Positions 49,448 through 58,378 of a DNA stretch of 64,000 nucleotides are shown here, in pieces. This DNA comes from Streptomyces canus 299MFChir4.1 (GTDB lineage: Bacteria; Actinomycetota; Actinomycetes; Streptomycetales; Streptomycetaceae). The stretch lies in NCBI RefSeq assembly GCF_000383615.1, contig NZ_KB911588.1, positions 1 through 64,000 on the forward strand, in the 5' to 3' direction. Both the position numbers and the translations under genes were made by a program. How positions within the stretch are numbered: the stretch's first letter is position 1; every line of letters begins with the position of its first letter. The notes below the pieces were generated by a model that was not told the DNA's origin, did not search any database, and worked only from the letters and a program-made list of their open reading frames with translations.

Positions 49448-50438
49448 TCGAGGGGACGGCCGTCGGACCGTCCAGGCCCACCTGCGCTATCCGGACGCCC
49501 AGTTGCGTACGACTGGCCGCCCCGAGCGTCTCCGAAAGCCGCGCGATGTGGGCCCGGCAGGTGCGCACGCTGATCCCCAGCCGTTCCGCGATCACCGCGT
49601 CCTGGTGGCCCTCGGCCAGCAGGGCGGCGATGGACTGCTCGCGGTGGGAGATGCCCTCGATGCCGGTGTCGGGCAGGGGGGCGGTGAGGGGGATCGCCAG
49701 GCGCCACAGCCGCTCGAAGACCGTCACCAGGTACTCCACCAGCGCCGGGTGCCGTAGTTCCAGGGCGAGGGTGCGGTCGGCGTTGGCGGGGATGAAGGCC
49801 ACCGTGCGGTCGAAGAGGATCAGCCGGTCGATGACCTCGTCCAGTGTCCGCGCCTGGACCGTGCCGCCCATCAACTCCAGGTAGTTCAGGAGCCCTTGGC
49901 CGTGCCGGGCGACATGCGTGTACAGGTCCCGCATCCGCACGCCCCGGCCGCGCAGCGCCAGCGCCCGGTGCAGACCCTCCGTCAGCTCGTGCTCGGGACG
50001 GATGCCGCCGGGCTGGACCGTGAGGACCTCCGTCGTGCACGCCTCGGTCGCCTCGTCCATCGCGGCCTGGATCCGGGAGAGGCCGTCGAGGACCCGGATC
50101 GCGGTCCCCTCACCGGCGCCCGGCACGACGCTGGGCCCGAGTCCCGCGTAACGCTCCACCGCCGCGACCGCCGCCCCCACCCGCCGCTGGCTCGCGCTGA
50201 CCTCGTCGTGGACACCGCGCAGCAGCCGGGTCATGACCTCCTGCGGTGCCGTCGGCACCAGCCAGTCCATGTCGTCGGGGTCCGGGTGCAGCAGGGCCAG
50301 TTCCAGCAGACAGGGCACCGGCTCGGCGTCGGCGCGCGGCACACGGCCGCGCCGTACGGCCCGGGAGTACACCCGGTCCCCGGCCTCGCACAGCCGGTCA
50401 GCACCGTGTGGATGGTCGTCCGCCCCGAGCCCGGCCAT
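49410..50438 (-). CDS. LuxR-type regulator, paralog 4 of 4
   Basis: 342-residue paralog encoded on the opposite strand. Conserved blocks: PHGADRLCEAGDRVYSRAVR, CLLELALLHPDPDDMDWL, MRDLYTHVARHGQGLLNYLE, RTLDEVIDRLILFDRTVAF and the HTH GISHREQSIAALLAEGHQDA with LGISVRTCRAHIARLSETLG. It shares more with paralog 1 in the HTH (RTCRAHIA) than with 2 and 3. ATG 50438 is preferred; 50450 is also in frame. It converges on paralog 3 and overlaps it by 38 bp. Its reading direction is opposite to the rest of the set. Confidence 0.87.
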   Translation of the reverse strand: MAGLGADDHPHGADRLCEAGDRVYSRAVRRGRVPRADAEPVPCLLELALLHPDPDDMDWLVPTAPQEVMTRLLRGVHDEVSASQRRVGAAVAAVERYAGLGPSVVPGAGEGTAIRVLDGLSRIQAAMDEATEACTTEVLTVQPGGIRPEHELTEGLHRALALRGRGVRMRDLYTHVARHGQGLLNYLELMGGTVQARTLDEVIDRLILFDRTVAFIPANADRTLALELRHPALVEYLVTVFERLWRLAIPLTAPLPDTGIEGISHREQSIAALLAEGHQDAVIAERLGISVRTCRAHIARLSETLGAASRTQLGVRIAQVGLDGPTAVPSITLPGQESRTVR

Positions 50439-50768
50439 TGCCCATCCCACCCCCGGTTCCAGCGTCTACCGCCCTCTTGTCCTGTTCCCCATCGGAGCGT
50501 CGAAGCCCCCTCGGCTCCGCAACTATGCGCGGCCCGGACCGGCTCCGCAACACGGCTCCCCGGGCCCAGGGCGGAGAAAACGACCGGTATTGACCGTTAC
50601 CTACGGCCCTCCACCCGCCCGTCTGCAAGAAGCTGATGGTGGTGCGGCCACCCTCACGAGTGCATCGTGAAGCTCCTTTCCCCACGGACGGAACCATCCG
50701 CTCCGCGCGTCAACTCCCGGAAACCCCACGGTGATCACTCCGTTACCCGCCGCACTTAACGTCAGGCC
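50439..50768. other. divergent intergenic region
   Basis: 330 bp between paralog 4 and the ATP-grasp gene, and the promoters of both must lie here. It contains a 12-bp direct repeat CGGCTCCGCAAC (50512-50523 and 50540-50551, 28 bp apart). No coding frame or hairpin stands out. Confidence 0.4.
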
Positions 50769-52310
50769 ATGGCGGACATATTTGACGCGTACGCGCTGGC
50801 CGACGCGTGGGACGAGATGTTCGAGCGGCCGGGTGAGGTCAGGACCGCCTACGAGCCGGTGCTGGCGGCGCTTCAGCCGATCGAGCCGGGTGAACTGCGG
50901 TTCCGGGCCGACCAGATGGCCCGCGCCTTCACCGACCGGGGCGTGACCTACGCCTTCGCGGGCGAGGAACGGCCCTGGCCGCTGGACCTGGTGCCCAGGA
51001 TCCTGGACGCCCTCGAATGGGATCTCATACAACGCGGGGTGGGCCAGAGAGTCAGGGCCCTGGAGGCCTACCTCGCCGACGCCTACGGACCGGCCCGTGC
51101 CTTCGAGGACGGGGTCGTGCCCTGGCGACTGCTGCTGAACTCCCCGCACTTCCACCGCGCCGCGCACGGGCTCGAACCCGTGGGCGGTGTGCGCATCCAT
51201 GTCGCCGGCATCGACCTCGTACGGGACGAACAAGGCGACTTCCGGGTCCTGGAGGACAACGTCCGGGTGCCCAGCGGCGTGTCGTACGTGATCGAGAACC
51301 GGCGCGCCATGACCCGGGTCTTCCCCTCCCTCTTCGCCGAGCAGCACGTGCTTCCTGTCGACGGTTACGCGCAGAAGCTGCTCGCCGCCCTGCGCGCCGC
51401 CGCGCCCGACGGCGTCCAGGACCCCCGGGTCGTGGTCCTCACCCCCGGCCCCAGCAACGCCGCCTACTTCGAACACGCCCTGCTCGCGCGGCTGATGGGC
51501 GTGCAACTGGTCGAGGGGCACGATCTGGTGTGCCGGGGCAACCGGGTGTGGATGCGCACGACCCGCGGAGAGGTGCCCGTCCATGTCGTATACCGGCGCC
51601 TGGACGACGACTTCCTCGACCCGCTCCACTTCCGCCCCGACTCGGTGATCGGCTGCCCGGGCATCCTCGGCGCGGCCATGGCGGGTCACGTCACCCTCGC
51701 CAACGCGGTCGGCAACGGCATCGCGGACGACAAGCTGCTGTACACCTACGTCCCGGACCTGATCCGCTACTACCTCTCCGAAGAACCGATTCTCCCCAAC
51801 GTGGAGTCGTTCCGGCCCGACGAACCCGGGCAACTGGAAGCCGTCCTCGACCAGATCGACCAGCTCGTCGTGAAACCCGTCGACGGGGCCGGCGGCCAGG
51901 GCATCGTCATCGGACCCAAGGCCGACCGCGAGACGCTGGAGCGGACCCGCGAGGCCGTCCGCAGGGACCCCCGAGGCTTCATCGCCCAGCGCCCGGTCGC
52001 CCTGTCCACCTCTCCCACCCTCACGGGCGAACGCATGGCACCCCGCCACATCGACCTGCGCCCCTTCGCCGTCAACGACGGCAACGACATCTGGGTCCTG
52101 CCCGGCGGCCTGACCCGGGTGGCCCTCCAGGAGGGCAACCTGATCGTCAACTCCAGCCAGGGCGGCGGCTCCAAGGACACCTGGGTGCTCGCCGAGGGCC
52201 CCGCGGAGCCGCCCACGCCGGCGAACGGGACCGCCCTCCTGGACATCGCCCCACGTCAGCACGGTCCCGACGGCAACCCCACCGTCGTACAGGAAGGGGC
52301 CCAGCAGTGA
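50769..52310 (+). CDS. circularly permuted ATP-grasp protein
   Basis: 513-residue member of the circularly permuted ATP-grasp (CP-ATPgrasp, DUF404/DUF407) family. Landmarks: PWPLDLVPRILDALEWDLIQ, GVRIHVAGIDLVRDEQGDFR, VLEDNVRVPSGVSYVIENR, KPVDGAGGQGIVIGPKA (ATP-binding loop) and IDLRPFAVNDGNDIW. These enzymes are predicted to form peptide-like or amide bonds; the substrate is not known. It leads a three-gene operon with an alpha-E protein and a transglutaminase-like protein, an arrangement conserved in many bacteria. Its stop overlaps the alpha-E start (GTGA). Confidence 0.93.
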   Translation: MADIFDAYALADAWDEMFERPGEVRTAYEPVLAALQPIEPGELRFRADQMARAFTDRGVTYAFAGEERPWPLDLVPRILDALEWDLIQRGVGQRVRALEAYLADAYGPARAFEDGVVPWRLLLNSPHFHRAAHGLEPVGGVRIHVAGIDLVRDEQGDFRVLEDNVRVPSGVSYVIENRRAMTRVFPSLFAEQHVLPVDGYAQKLLAALRAAAPDGVQDPRVVVLTPGPSNAAYFEHALLARLMGVQLVEGHDLVCRGNRVWMRTTRGEVPVHVVYRRLDDDFLDPLHFRPDSVIGCPGILGAAMAGHVTLANAVGNGIADDKLLYTYVPDLIRYYLSEEPILPNVESFRPDEPGQLEAVLDQIDQLVVKPVDGAGGQGIVIGPKADRETLERTREAVRRDPRGFIAQRPVALSTSPTLTGERMAPRHIDLRPFAVNDGNDIWVLPGGLTRVALQEGNLIVNSSQGGGSKDTWVLAEGPAEPPTPANGTALLDIAPRQHGPDGNPTVVQEGAQQ

Positions 52311-53239
52311 ACGACGTGATCCTCTCCCGGATAGCCGAGGCACTGACCTGGACCGGCCGGTACGTCGAACGGGCGGACAACACCGGCCGGATCCTCGACG
52401 CCTACCTCCACCGGATGCTGGAGGACCCGTGGCGCGACGAGGACATGGCCTGCCGGTCGCTGTACGCGATCCTCGGCGTCGACGCGGGCGGCACCCGGGT
52501 CGACATGCAGCAGGTCCTCGACCAGCTCGCCTTCGACGCCCGCTCGACCTGCTCCATCGAGGGAGCGCTCGGTGCCGCCCGGCTGAACGCCCGCAGCGCG
52601 CGTGAGGCCGTCTCCTCGGAGATGTGGGAGTGCCTGAACTCCACCTGGCACGCCCTGGCCGACCAGCGGCTCGCGGCCCGCCGTACGGGCCCCTACGCCT
52701 ATCTGGAACTCGTACGGCGGCGCGCGGCCCTCTTCTTCGGGCTCGCCGACTCCACCATGAGCCGCGACGACAGCTGGCGTTTCGTGGTGCTGGGCCGGAG
52801 TCTGGAGCGGGTGGACATGACGGTGCGGCTGCTGTCGGTCCGGGTCCTGGACGCGGCACACGCGCCCGACTGGCCCACCCTGCTGAGCGCTTCGGGCGCC
52901 GACGAGGCGTACGCGCGGGTGTACGGCGGTTTCGGCGACACCCCGCGCGTGGCCGAGTTCCTGCTCCTCGACCGCGACTTCCCGCGCTCCGCGCTGCACG
53001 CCCTGACGACGGCCGAGGAGTGCCTGACCGCGCTCGGCCGGCCGCGCCAGGATCCCGCGCGCCGCCCCATCGGCCGGATGCGCACCCGTCTCGAATATCT
53101 CGACCTGCAGGCCCTGGAGGAGCAACTGCCGCTGCTTCTGAGGGACTTGCAGACCGCGTGCATGGCCTCCGCGGAGGCGGTGGCGGAGCGGTTCTTCCCG
53201 TACCAGGGGCCCGTCGAGTGGGCCCAGGAAGGAGCGTGA
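52307..53239 (+). CDS. alpha-E domain protein
   Basis: 310-residue, mainly helical alpha-E (DUF403) protein that almost always accompanies a CP-ATP-grasp gene. Segments: LSRIAEALTWTGRYVERADN, ILDAYLHRMLEDPWRDEDMA, SREAVSSEM-type AREAVSSEMWECLNSTWHAL, and FVVLGRSLERVDMTVRLLSV. No catalytic motif is known for this family. The GTG start overlaps the upstream stop; the next gene begins 3 bp after its stop. Confidence 0.93.
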   Translation: MNDVILSRIAEALTWTGRYVERADNTGRILDAYLHRMLEDPWRDEDMACRSLYAILGVDAGGTRVDMQQVLDQLAFDARSTCSIEGALGAARLNARSAREAVSSEMWECLNSTWHALADQRLAARRTGPYAYLELVRRRAALFFGLADSTMSRDDSWRFVVLGRSLERVDMTVRLLSVRVLDAAHAPDWPTLLSASGADEAYARVYGGFGDTPRVAEFLLLDRDFPRSALHALTTAEECLTALGRPRQDPARRPIGRMRTRLEYLDLQALEEQLPLLLRDLQTACMASAEAVAERFFPYQGPVEWAQEGA

Positions 53240-53241
53240 GC

Positions 53242-54084
53242 ATGACCAGCCGCCTCCGGATCAAGCACGTCACGAAGGTCTCGTACGCCCAGCCCGTGGT
53301 TTCGTCCCACAACGAGGTCCGCATGACCCCGTTGACCCTGCCCGCCCAGACCACCCTGGACTCCCGGGTCACCGTCAACCCGACCACGCCCACCTGGTCG
53401 TACTGGGACTACTGGGGCACCCAGGTCACCGGCTTCGACCTCATGGACCCGCACGGCCATCTCAGCATCACGGCCTCCAGCCTGGTCGAGACCCACCCGG
53501 CGGGACCGCTCCCCGCACCACCCACCTGGGCCGAGCTCGGCCGGCAGACCGCGGACTCCCGCCTGCTGGAGTTCCTCGACTCCACCGTGCGTACGACCGT
53601 TCCCGCCGGACTGGTGGAGAAGGCACGGGAGACCTCGGCCGGACTCGACATCCACGCGACGGCGGTCGCCGTGTCCGCCCTCGTCGCCGACCGGGTCTCC
53701 TACCTGCCCGGCACCACGGGCGTGAACACCTCCGCCGCCGAGGCCTGGGAGCAGGGCGCCGGTGTCTGCCAGGACATCGCCCATGTCACCCTCGCGCTGC
53801 TGCGGGGCGTGGGCCTGCCGACTCGATACGTCTCCGGCTATCTGCATCCCGAGCGGGACGCGGAGCTGCACCGGCCGGTGGCGGGACAGAGCCACGCCTG
53901 GGTCGAGTACTGGGCGGGCGAGTGGTGCGGCTACGACCCCACCAACAGGGTCCGGGCCGACGAGTCCCATGTGGTGGTGGGCCGGGGCCGGGACTACGAC
54001 GACGTGACCCCGCACAAGGGGATCTACCGGGGTGTGGCGGGAGGGCCGCCGGAGGTGACCGTGGAGTTCACGCGAGTGGCGTGA
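53242..54084 (+). CDS. transglutaminase-like cysteine peptidase-fold protein
   Basis: 280-residue protein. An N-terminal beta-rich domain (about 1-130) contains RLRIKHVTKVSYAQPVVSSH and SYWDYWGTQVTGFDLMDPHG. The transglutaminase core then gives Cys in AGVCQDIAHVTLALLRGVG (about 173), His in GQSHAWVEYW and Asp in WCGYDPTNRV. Such proteins could cross-link or cleave amide bonds in peptides, likely the product of the operon's ATP-grasp. The RBS AAGGAG lies upstream of ATG 53242. It is followed by a strong terminator. Confidence 0.94.
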   Translation: MTSRLRIKHVTKVSYAQPVVSSHNEVRMTPLTLPAQTTLDSRVTVNPTTPTWSYWDYWGTQVTGFDLMDPHGHLSITASSLVETHPAGPLPAPPTWAELGRQTADSRLLEFLDSTVRTTVPAGLVEKARETSAGLDIHATAVAVSALVADRVSYLPGTTGVNTSAAEAWEQGAGVCQDIAHVTLALLRGVGLPTRYVSGYLHPERDAELHRPVAGQSHAWVEYWAGEWCGYDPTNRVRADESHVVVGRGRDYDDVTPHKGIYRGVAGGPPEVTVEFTRVA

Positions 54085-54092
54085 ACGGCGAA

Positions 54093-54128
54093 GAGGGGGC
54101 CGCGGGGGGAATCCCCCACGGCCCCCTC
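54093..54128. terminator. bidirectional terminator
   Basis: GAGGGGGCCG (54093-54102) pairs with CGGCCCCCTC (54119-54128), and the 16 nt between them hold a further inner GGGGG/CCCCC pairing. It lies between the transglutaminase gene and the convergent sugar-binding protein gene. Confidence 0.9.
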
Positions 54129-54135
54129 CGCACGG

Positions 54136-55239
54136 CTACTTCAGGCCCGCCGCCTGGCAGGCGCCCTGGTACTGCGAGGTGCAGATGTCCTTGACGGAGT
54201 AGATGCCGTCCTTGACGACCGTGCTCTTGATGTTGTCCCTCGTCAGCGCGACGACCTGGACGAGCTGGGCCGGGATGTCCTTGTTCGTGGGGCTGTCGAC
54301 GCTGTCCGTGGCGAGGGCGTCGAACTGGATGCCCTTGCCCTGGATCTTCGTCACGGCCATCTCCGCGGCGGCCTCGGCCTCGTCCGGGTACGGCTTGTAG
54401 ACACTCATGTACTGCTCGCCCGCGACGATCCGCTGCACCGCGGCCAGCTCCGCGTCCTGGCCCGTGATCGGCGGGAGCTTGCTCATGCCGGCGTCCTCCA
54501 TCGCCTGGATGGCGGCACCGGCCATGGCGTCGTTGGCGGAGTACACGGCCTTGATGTTGCCCTTGCCGATCGCGCTGATCGCCTCGGCCATGTTCTTCTG
54601 CGCGATCTCCGGCTTCCAGCCGTCGACGTCGTAGGTCTTGGCGATCGTCACCTTGCCGCTGAGCTCGGACATCGCGCCCGCCTTGAACTGCCCGGCGTTC
54701 GGGTCGGACGGCGAGCCGTTGATCATCACGATCTTGTCCGAGGTGTCGATGCCCGAGCCGAGCGCCTCCAGGAGGGAGCGGCCCTGCACCTCGCCGACGA
54801 GCTCGTTGTCGAAGGAGACGTACCCGTCGATCGGGCCTTCGGCGAGCCGGTCGTAGGCGATGACCGGGATGCCCGCGTCCTTGGCCTTCTCCACCATGCC
54901 GGCGATGGCGTGCGAGTCCACGGCGTCCAGCAGGAGGACGTCGACCTTCCGGTCGATCATCTGCTGCATCTGCGTGGCCTGCTTCTTGGCGTTGGCCTCG
55001 CCGTTGGCGTAGACGGTCTTGCCCTGCTTGCCGGTGAGCTGGGCGACCTTCTTCTGGATGATCGGGTAGTCGAACTCCTCGTAGCGGGTGTTCGTCTTCT
55101 CCGGCATCAGCACACCCACGGTGATGTCGTTGCCCTTGGTCGGACTCGCCTCGCTCCCGCTCGCGGCGCCGAGCGCGCCGCAGGCGGCCAGCGAGAAGGT
55201 CATCGTGGACGCGGCCACGGCTATGGCGATACGACGCAT
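54136..55239 (-). CDS. sugar ABC transporter substrate-binding lipoprotein
   Basis: 367-residue type 1 periplasmic-binding protein of the xylose/ribose (CUT2) class. A lipoprotein signal (about 1-21) ends in TFSLAACGAL, with the lipid-bearing Cys in LAAC. The fold shows VGVLMPEKTNTRYEEFDYPI, MIDRKVDVLLLDAVDSHAIA, GIPVIAYDRLAEGPIDGYVS, AVYSANDAMAGAAIQAMEDA and ITGQDAELAAVQRIVAGEQY. ATG 55239 is the likely start. No ATPase or permease genes are nearby, so it is an orphan subunit whose transporter is elsewhere. Confidence 0.93.
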   Translation of the reverse strand: MRRIAIAVAASTMTFSLAACGALGAASGSEASPTKGNDITVGVLMPEKTNTRYEEFDYPIIQKKVAQLTGKQGKTVYANGEANAKKQATQMQQMIDRKVDVLLLDAVDSHAIAGMVEKAKDAGIPVIAYDRLAEGPIDGYVSFDNELVGEVQGRSLLEALGSGIDTSDKIVMINGSPSDPNAGQFKAGAMSELSGKVTIAKTYDVDGWKPEIAQKNMAEAISAIGKGNIKAVYSANDAMAGAAIQAMEDAGMSKLPPITGQDAELAAVQRIVAGEQYMSVYKPYPDEAEAAAEMAVTKIQGKGIQFDALATDSVDSPTNKDIPAQLVQVVALTRDNIKSTVVKDGIYSVKDICTSQYQGACQAAGLK

Positions 55240-55374
55240 GGGGCTGCTCACTTCTGGTGCTTTCCGGACGCGGGCGCGGCATTGCGGCCCATGTGACTGA
55301 AAAGCCAACGCGGGGCCGCCCGCCGACGTCAAGCGGAATCACTTAACGAGTGCGCAACGCCACTCTCCGCCGAC

Positions 55375-55419
55375 GGTGTGAAGACTTGGCGCGAACACTA
55401 GTACAACCAACTTCACACC
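55375..55419. promoter_or_regulatory. inverted repeat upstream of FnIII gene
   Basis: GGTGTGAAG (55375-55383) and CTTCACACC (55411-55419) are perfect 9-bp arms; an inner TTGG/CCAA pair extends them. It lies about 60 bp before the FnIII-protein gene and 136 bp upstream of the divergent sugar-binding protein gene, and so could be an operator for either. Confidence 0.55.
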
Positions 55420-55479
55420 TCGCGAGTCGTGATCACAGCAGCGGCACAACTGCTGTTCCTTACTCGACCAGAGGACCGA

Positions 55480-57864
55480 ATGAAGTCAGCCAGACGGACG
55501 ACAGCCACCGCCGTCGTTCTCGCCACCGCGGGCACCCTCTTCACTGTCGCCGCGACCCCCGCCTCCGCGGCCGTGAACTGCGCGTCTCCCGTGTTCAAGC
55601 GGCAGTTCTACGCGAACACGAGCCTGTCCGGCACCCCGAAGAAGACCGACTGCGACGACGCGATCGACCAGTCCTGGAGCGGCGCCCCCGTCACCGGCCT
55701 CCCGAAGGACAACTTCGGCGCCCGCTGGACCGTGACCCGCGACTTCGGCTCCGGCGGCCCCTTCGCACTCAACGCCACCGGCCTGGACGGCATCCGCGTC
55801 TACCTCGACGGCGTCCGCAAGATCGACCTCTGGAAGAACGTCTCCACCACGGTCGCGAAGACCGCCAACGTCACCGTCCCGTCCGGGACACACACCCTGC
55901 GCATCGACTACGCCAGCTGGACCGGCGCCGCCAAGGTCAAGTTCACCTACACCCCGCGCACCTCCGCCGACGTCGACAAGGTCAAGCCCCTCACCCCGAC
56001 CGGCACTTCCGTCACGTACGACAAGAGCACCCGCAAGGCCAAGGTCACCTGGGCGAAGAACAAGGAGATGGACCTCGCCGGGTACCAGGTCTACCGGCGG
56101 CTCAAGGGCACGTCGTACGGCACCAAGCCGCTCACGACGACCACCTCGACCTCGTACACGGACACCCCGCCGCCCACCGGCGCCACGTACTACTACGAGG
56201 TCCGCGCCCGCGACAAGGCCGGCAACACCTCGGGCGGCACCGCCGACCAGCCCGTCACCACCGTGGACACGACTCCGCCCTCGGCGCCGTTCCTGGAGAT
56301 GGACGTGTGCCCGGACGACCAGCCCTTCGCGGCTCCGGAGCTCGTCACCACCGCGGAGAACCGGGCCGACATCGCCTGGTACGAGCTCCAGCGGCTCGAC
56401 CCGGCCACGAACGCCTGGGCCACCGTGTACGCCGGAGCGAAGGGCGCGATCTGCGACACGGGGCAGCCCGCCGACGGCAGCAAGGTCACCTATCGGGGCC
56501 GGGCCCGGGACGCCGTCGGCAACTGGTCCGCGTACTCGGCCGCCACCACCTTCACCACCTTCGACATGACCCCGCCGGCGACCGCCGCCGACGCCCGGGT
56601 CGAGTACCGCGCGGGCGTGCCGCACCTGGTCTGGACGGCCGTGCACGGGGCGGCCTCGTACCAGGTCCTCCAGTACGACCCGGCGACCGGCGGCTGGCTC
56701 GACGCGCTGCCCGGCGCGGCCGGCACCACCACGCGGACCGACGTCGTGCCGCGCCAACTGGCCGCCGTCGCCGCCTCCTACCGGTACGCGGTGCGCGCCC
56801 AGGACACGAAGGGCAACGCCTCCGCTCCGGTGGAGACCACCCTGGACATGGCGGACCGACCGGAGGCGATCGCCCCGTACGAGACCACCGCGACCCGCTC
56901 CGCCGGGGGCGTGTACGTCTCCTGGGCCAGCGCCGACCCGTGGGCCCACGACAGCGCCCCGCTGCTCACCTACCGGATCGAGCGGACCGACCCGGCGACC
57001 GGCGAGACCGTCGTCGTGGACAAGTGCGGGCCGGACAGCGCGGATCCGTCGGTGGACTGGTGGTGGGCGGGTGACGACGCGCCCTCCTACGCCGGGCGCA
57101 AGGTCCTGCGCGGCACCTGCCAGGACGTCTCCGGAGCCTCCGAGACGACGTACGAGTACCGGGTCGTCACCGTCGACCCGTACGGACACGCCTCTCGGCC
57201 CGGGCCGGCGGCCACCGCGACCACCCCGGACACCAAGCGTCCGGACCCGGTGCAGAACCTGACCGCCGAGCAGGTCCCGCTCGGTGTACACCTGACCTGG
57301 ACCCCGCCCGCCGACGACGACGTCTTCACGTACTACGTGTGGCAGGGCGTCACCGACCCGGAGTCCGGCGAGACGGTCTGGAAGCGGAACTGCTGGAGGG
57401 GGGAGTCCCTTGCCGAGACCGAGATCCTCTGCCCGACCGTCGCGGACGGCGCGACCCACGTCTACCGGGTGGCCGCCGTCGACGCCCTGTGGGACGAGGG
57501 GCCGGACTTCTTCCACACGGCCGACGTCTCCGTGACCCTGCCCGACACCCGGCCGCCCGGCTGGACCGGCACCGAGATCGTCGAGGACAGCTACCCGGAC
57601 CTGTCCGTCGGCTGCTCCGAGAGCTCCGGCCTCGGGGACTGCGCCAGGTTCACGCGCTACCGCGTGGAGCGCTGGGACCCGGCGACGAGTGCCTATGTCA
57701 CGCTGACCGAGGGGGCGACGGGCGACGCCCACTCCTTCATGGACCAGACCGTCCACGAGGACCGGCTGGCCCTGTACTACTACCGCGTCGTCCTCCTGGA
57801 CTCCGAGGGCGCCGAGACGGTGGCCCGGGCCGCGGCGTACGGCATCTGGGAGTACGAGTTCTGA
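55480..57864 (+). CDS. secreted multi-fibronectin-type-III protein
   Basis: 794-residue secreted protein. The signal peptide (about 1-31) ends in TPASAAV. A PA14-like region (about 32-165) has GARWTVTRDFGSGGPFAL and LDGIRVYLDGVRKIDLW. After it come about five or six fibronectin-type-III modules (about 170-790), seen as repeating WxxxxxADVDxY-type strings such as DLAGYQVYRRLKGTSYGTKP and FTYYVWQGVTDPES. The last module has two Cys (GCSESSGLGDCAR). No enzyme domain is visible; binding to polysaccharide or proteins outside the cell is the usual inference. It is followed by a terminator and is convergent with hspR. Confidence 0.9.
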   Translation: MKSARRTTATAVVLATAGTLFTVAATPASAAVNCASPVFKRQFYANTSLSGTPKKTDCDDAIDQSWSGAPVTGLPKDNFGARWTVTRDFGSGGPFALNATGLDGIRVYLDGVRKIDLWKNVSTTVAKTANVTVPSGTHTLRIDYASWTGAAKVKFTYTPRTSADVDKVKPLTPTGTSVTYDKSTRKAKVTWAKNKEMDLAGYQVYRRLKGTSYGTKPLTTTTSTSYTDTPPPTGATYYYEVRARDKAGNTSGGTADQPVTTVDTTPPSAPFLEMDVCPDDQPFAAPELVTTAENRADIAWYELQRLDPATNAWATVYAGAKGAICDTGQPADGSKVTYRGRARDAVGNWSAYSAATTFTTFDMTPPATAADARVEYRAGVPHLVWTAVHGAASYQVLQYDPATGGWLDALPGAAGTTTRTDVVPRQLAAVAASYRYAVRAQDTKGNASAPVETTLDMADRPEAIAPYETTATRSAGGVYVSWASADPWAHDSAPLLTYRIERTDPATGETVVVDKCGPDSADPSVDWWWAGDDAPSYAGRKVLRGTCQDVSGASETTYEYRVVTVDPYGHASRPGPAATATTPDTKRPDPVQNLTAEQVPLGVHLTWTPPADDDVFTYYVWQGVTDPESGETVWKRNCWRGESLAETEILCPTVADGATHVYRVAAVDALWDEGPDFFHTADVSVTLPDTRPPGWTGTEIVEDSYPDLSVGCSESSGLGDCARFTRYRVERWDPATSAYVTLTEGATGDAHSFMDQTVHEDRLALYYYRVVLLDSEGAETVARAAAYGIWEYEF

Positions 57865-57876
57865 CCCGCGGCAACG

Positions 57877-57910
57877 GGAAGGGGCCCGGAGAGATCTCCG
57901 GGCCCCTTCC
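57877..57910. terminator. bidirectional terminator (FnIII gene and dnaK operon)
   Basis: GGAAGGGGCCCGGAGA (57877-57892) and TCTCCGGGCCCCTTCC (57895-57910) are perfect 16-nt arms with a 2-nt centre (effectively a 15-bp stem and 4-nt loop). It lies 12 bp past the FnIII-gene stop and 12 bp from the hspR stop. Confidence 0.95.
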
Positions 57911-57922
57911 TTCGGCTGCCGC

Positions 57923-58378
57923 CTAGTCCTTGGCCTTCTTCGGCCGCCACACCACCAGCGCGCTGGTCTGCTGGACCTCCTGGTACGGCACCAGGTCACG
58001 GCGGTACGACGCGTGCACCGCCGCCTCGCGCTGCTGGATGGCGGCCGCGGCGCCCTCGACGGCCGCCTGGAGCTCGGCCACCCGGGACTGCAGCGCCGCG
58101 ACCTGGTTCTCCAGCTCGATGATGCGCTTGATGCCGGCGAGGTTGATGCCCTCGTCCTGCGACAACTGCTGGACGGTGCGCAGCAGTTCGATGTCCCGGG
58201 CCGAGTAGCGCCGGCCCCGGCCCGCGGTGCGGTCCGGGGACACCAGGCCCAGGCGGTCGTACTGACGCAGCGTCTGCGGGTGCAGGCCGGAGAGCTGGGC
58301 CGCCACCGAAATCACGTAGACCGGGGTTTCCTCGGTCAGTTCATACGGGTTCCGTCGACGACCGTCCATCTCCGTCAT
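57923..58378 (-). CDS. hspR: heat shock repressor HspR
   Basis: 151-residue MerR-fold repressor of heat shock genes that needs DnaK as co-repressor and binds HAIR sites. The HTH reads YVISVAAQLSGLHPQTLRQY with DRLGLVSPDRTAGRGRRYSA. A coiled coil follows (about 75-115, IKRIIELENQVAALQSRVAE). It is the last gene of the dnaK operon, and its ATG overlaps the dnaJ stop (ATGA). HAIR sites upstream of dnaK and clpB are its targets. Confidence 0.98.
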   Translation of the reverse strand: MTEMDGRRRNPYELTEETPVYVISVAAQLSGLHPQTLRQYDRLGLVSPDRTAGRGRRYSARDIELLRTVQQLSQDEGINLAGIKRIIELENQVAALQSRVAELQAAVEGAAAAIQQREAAVHASYRRDLVPYQEVQQTSALVVWRPKKAKD

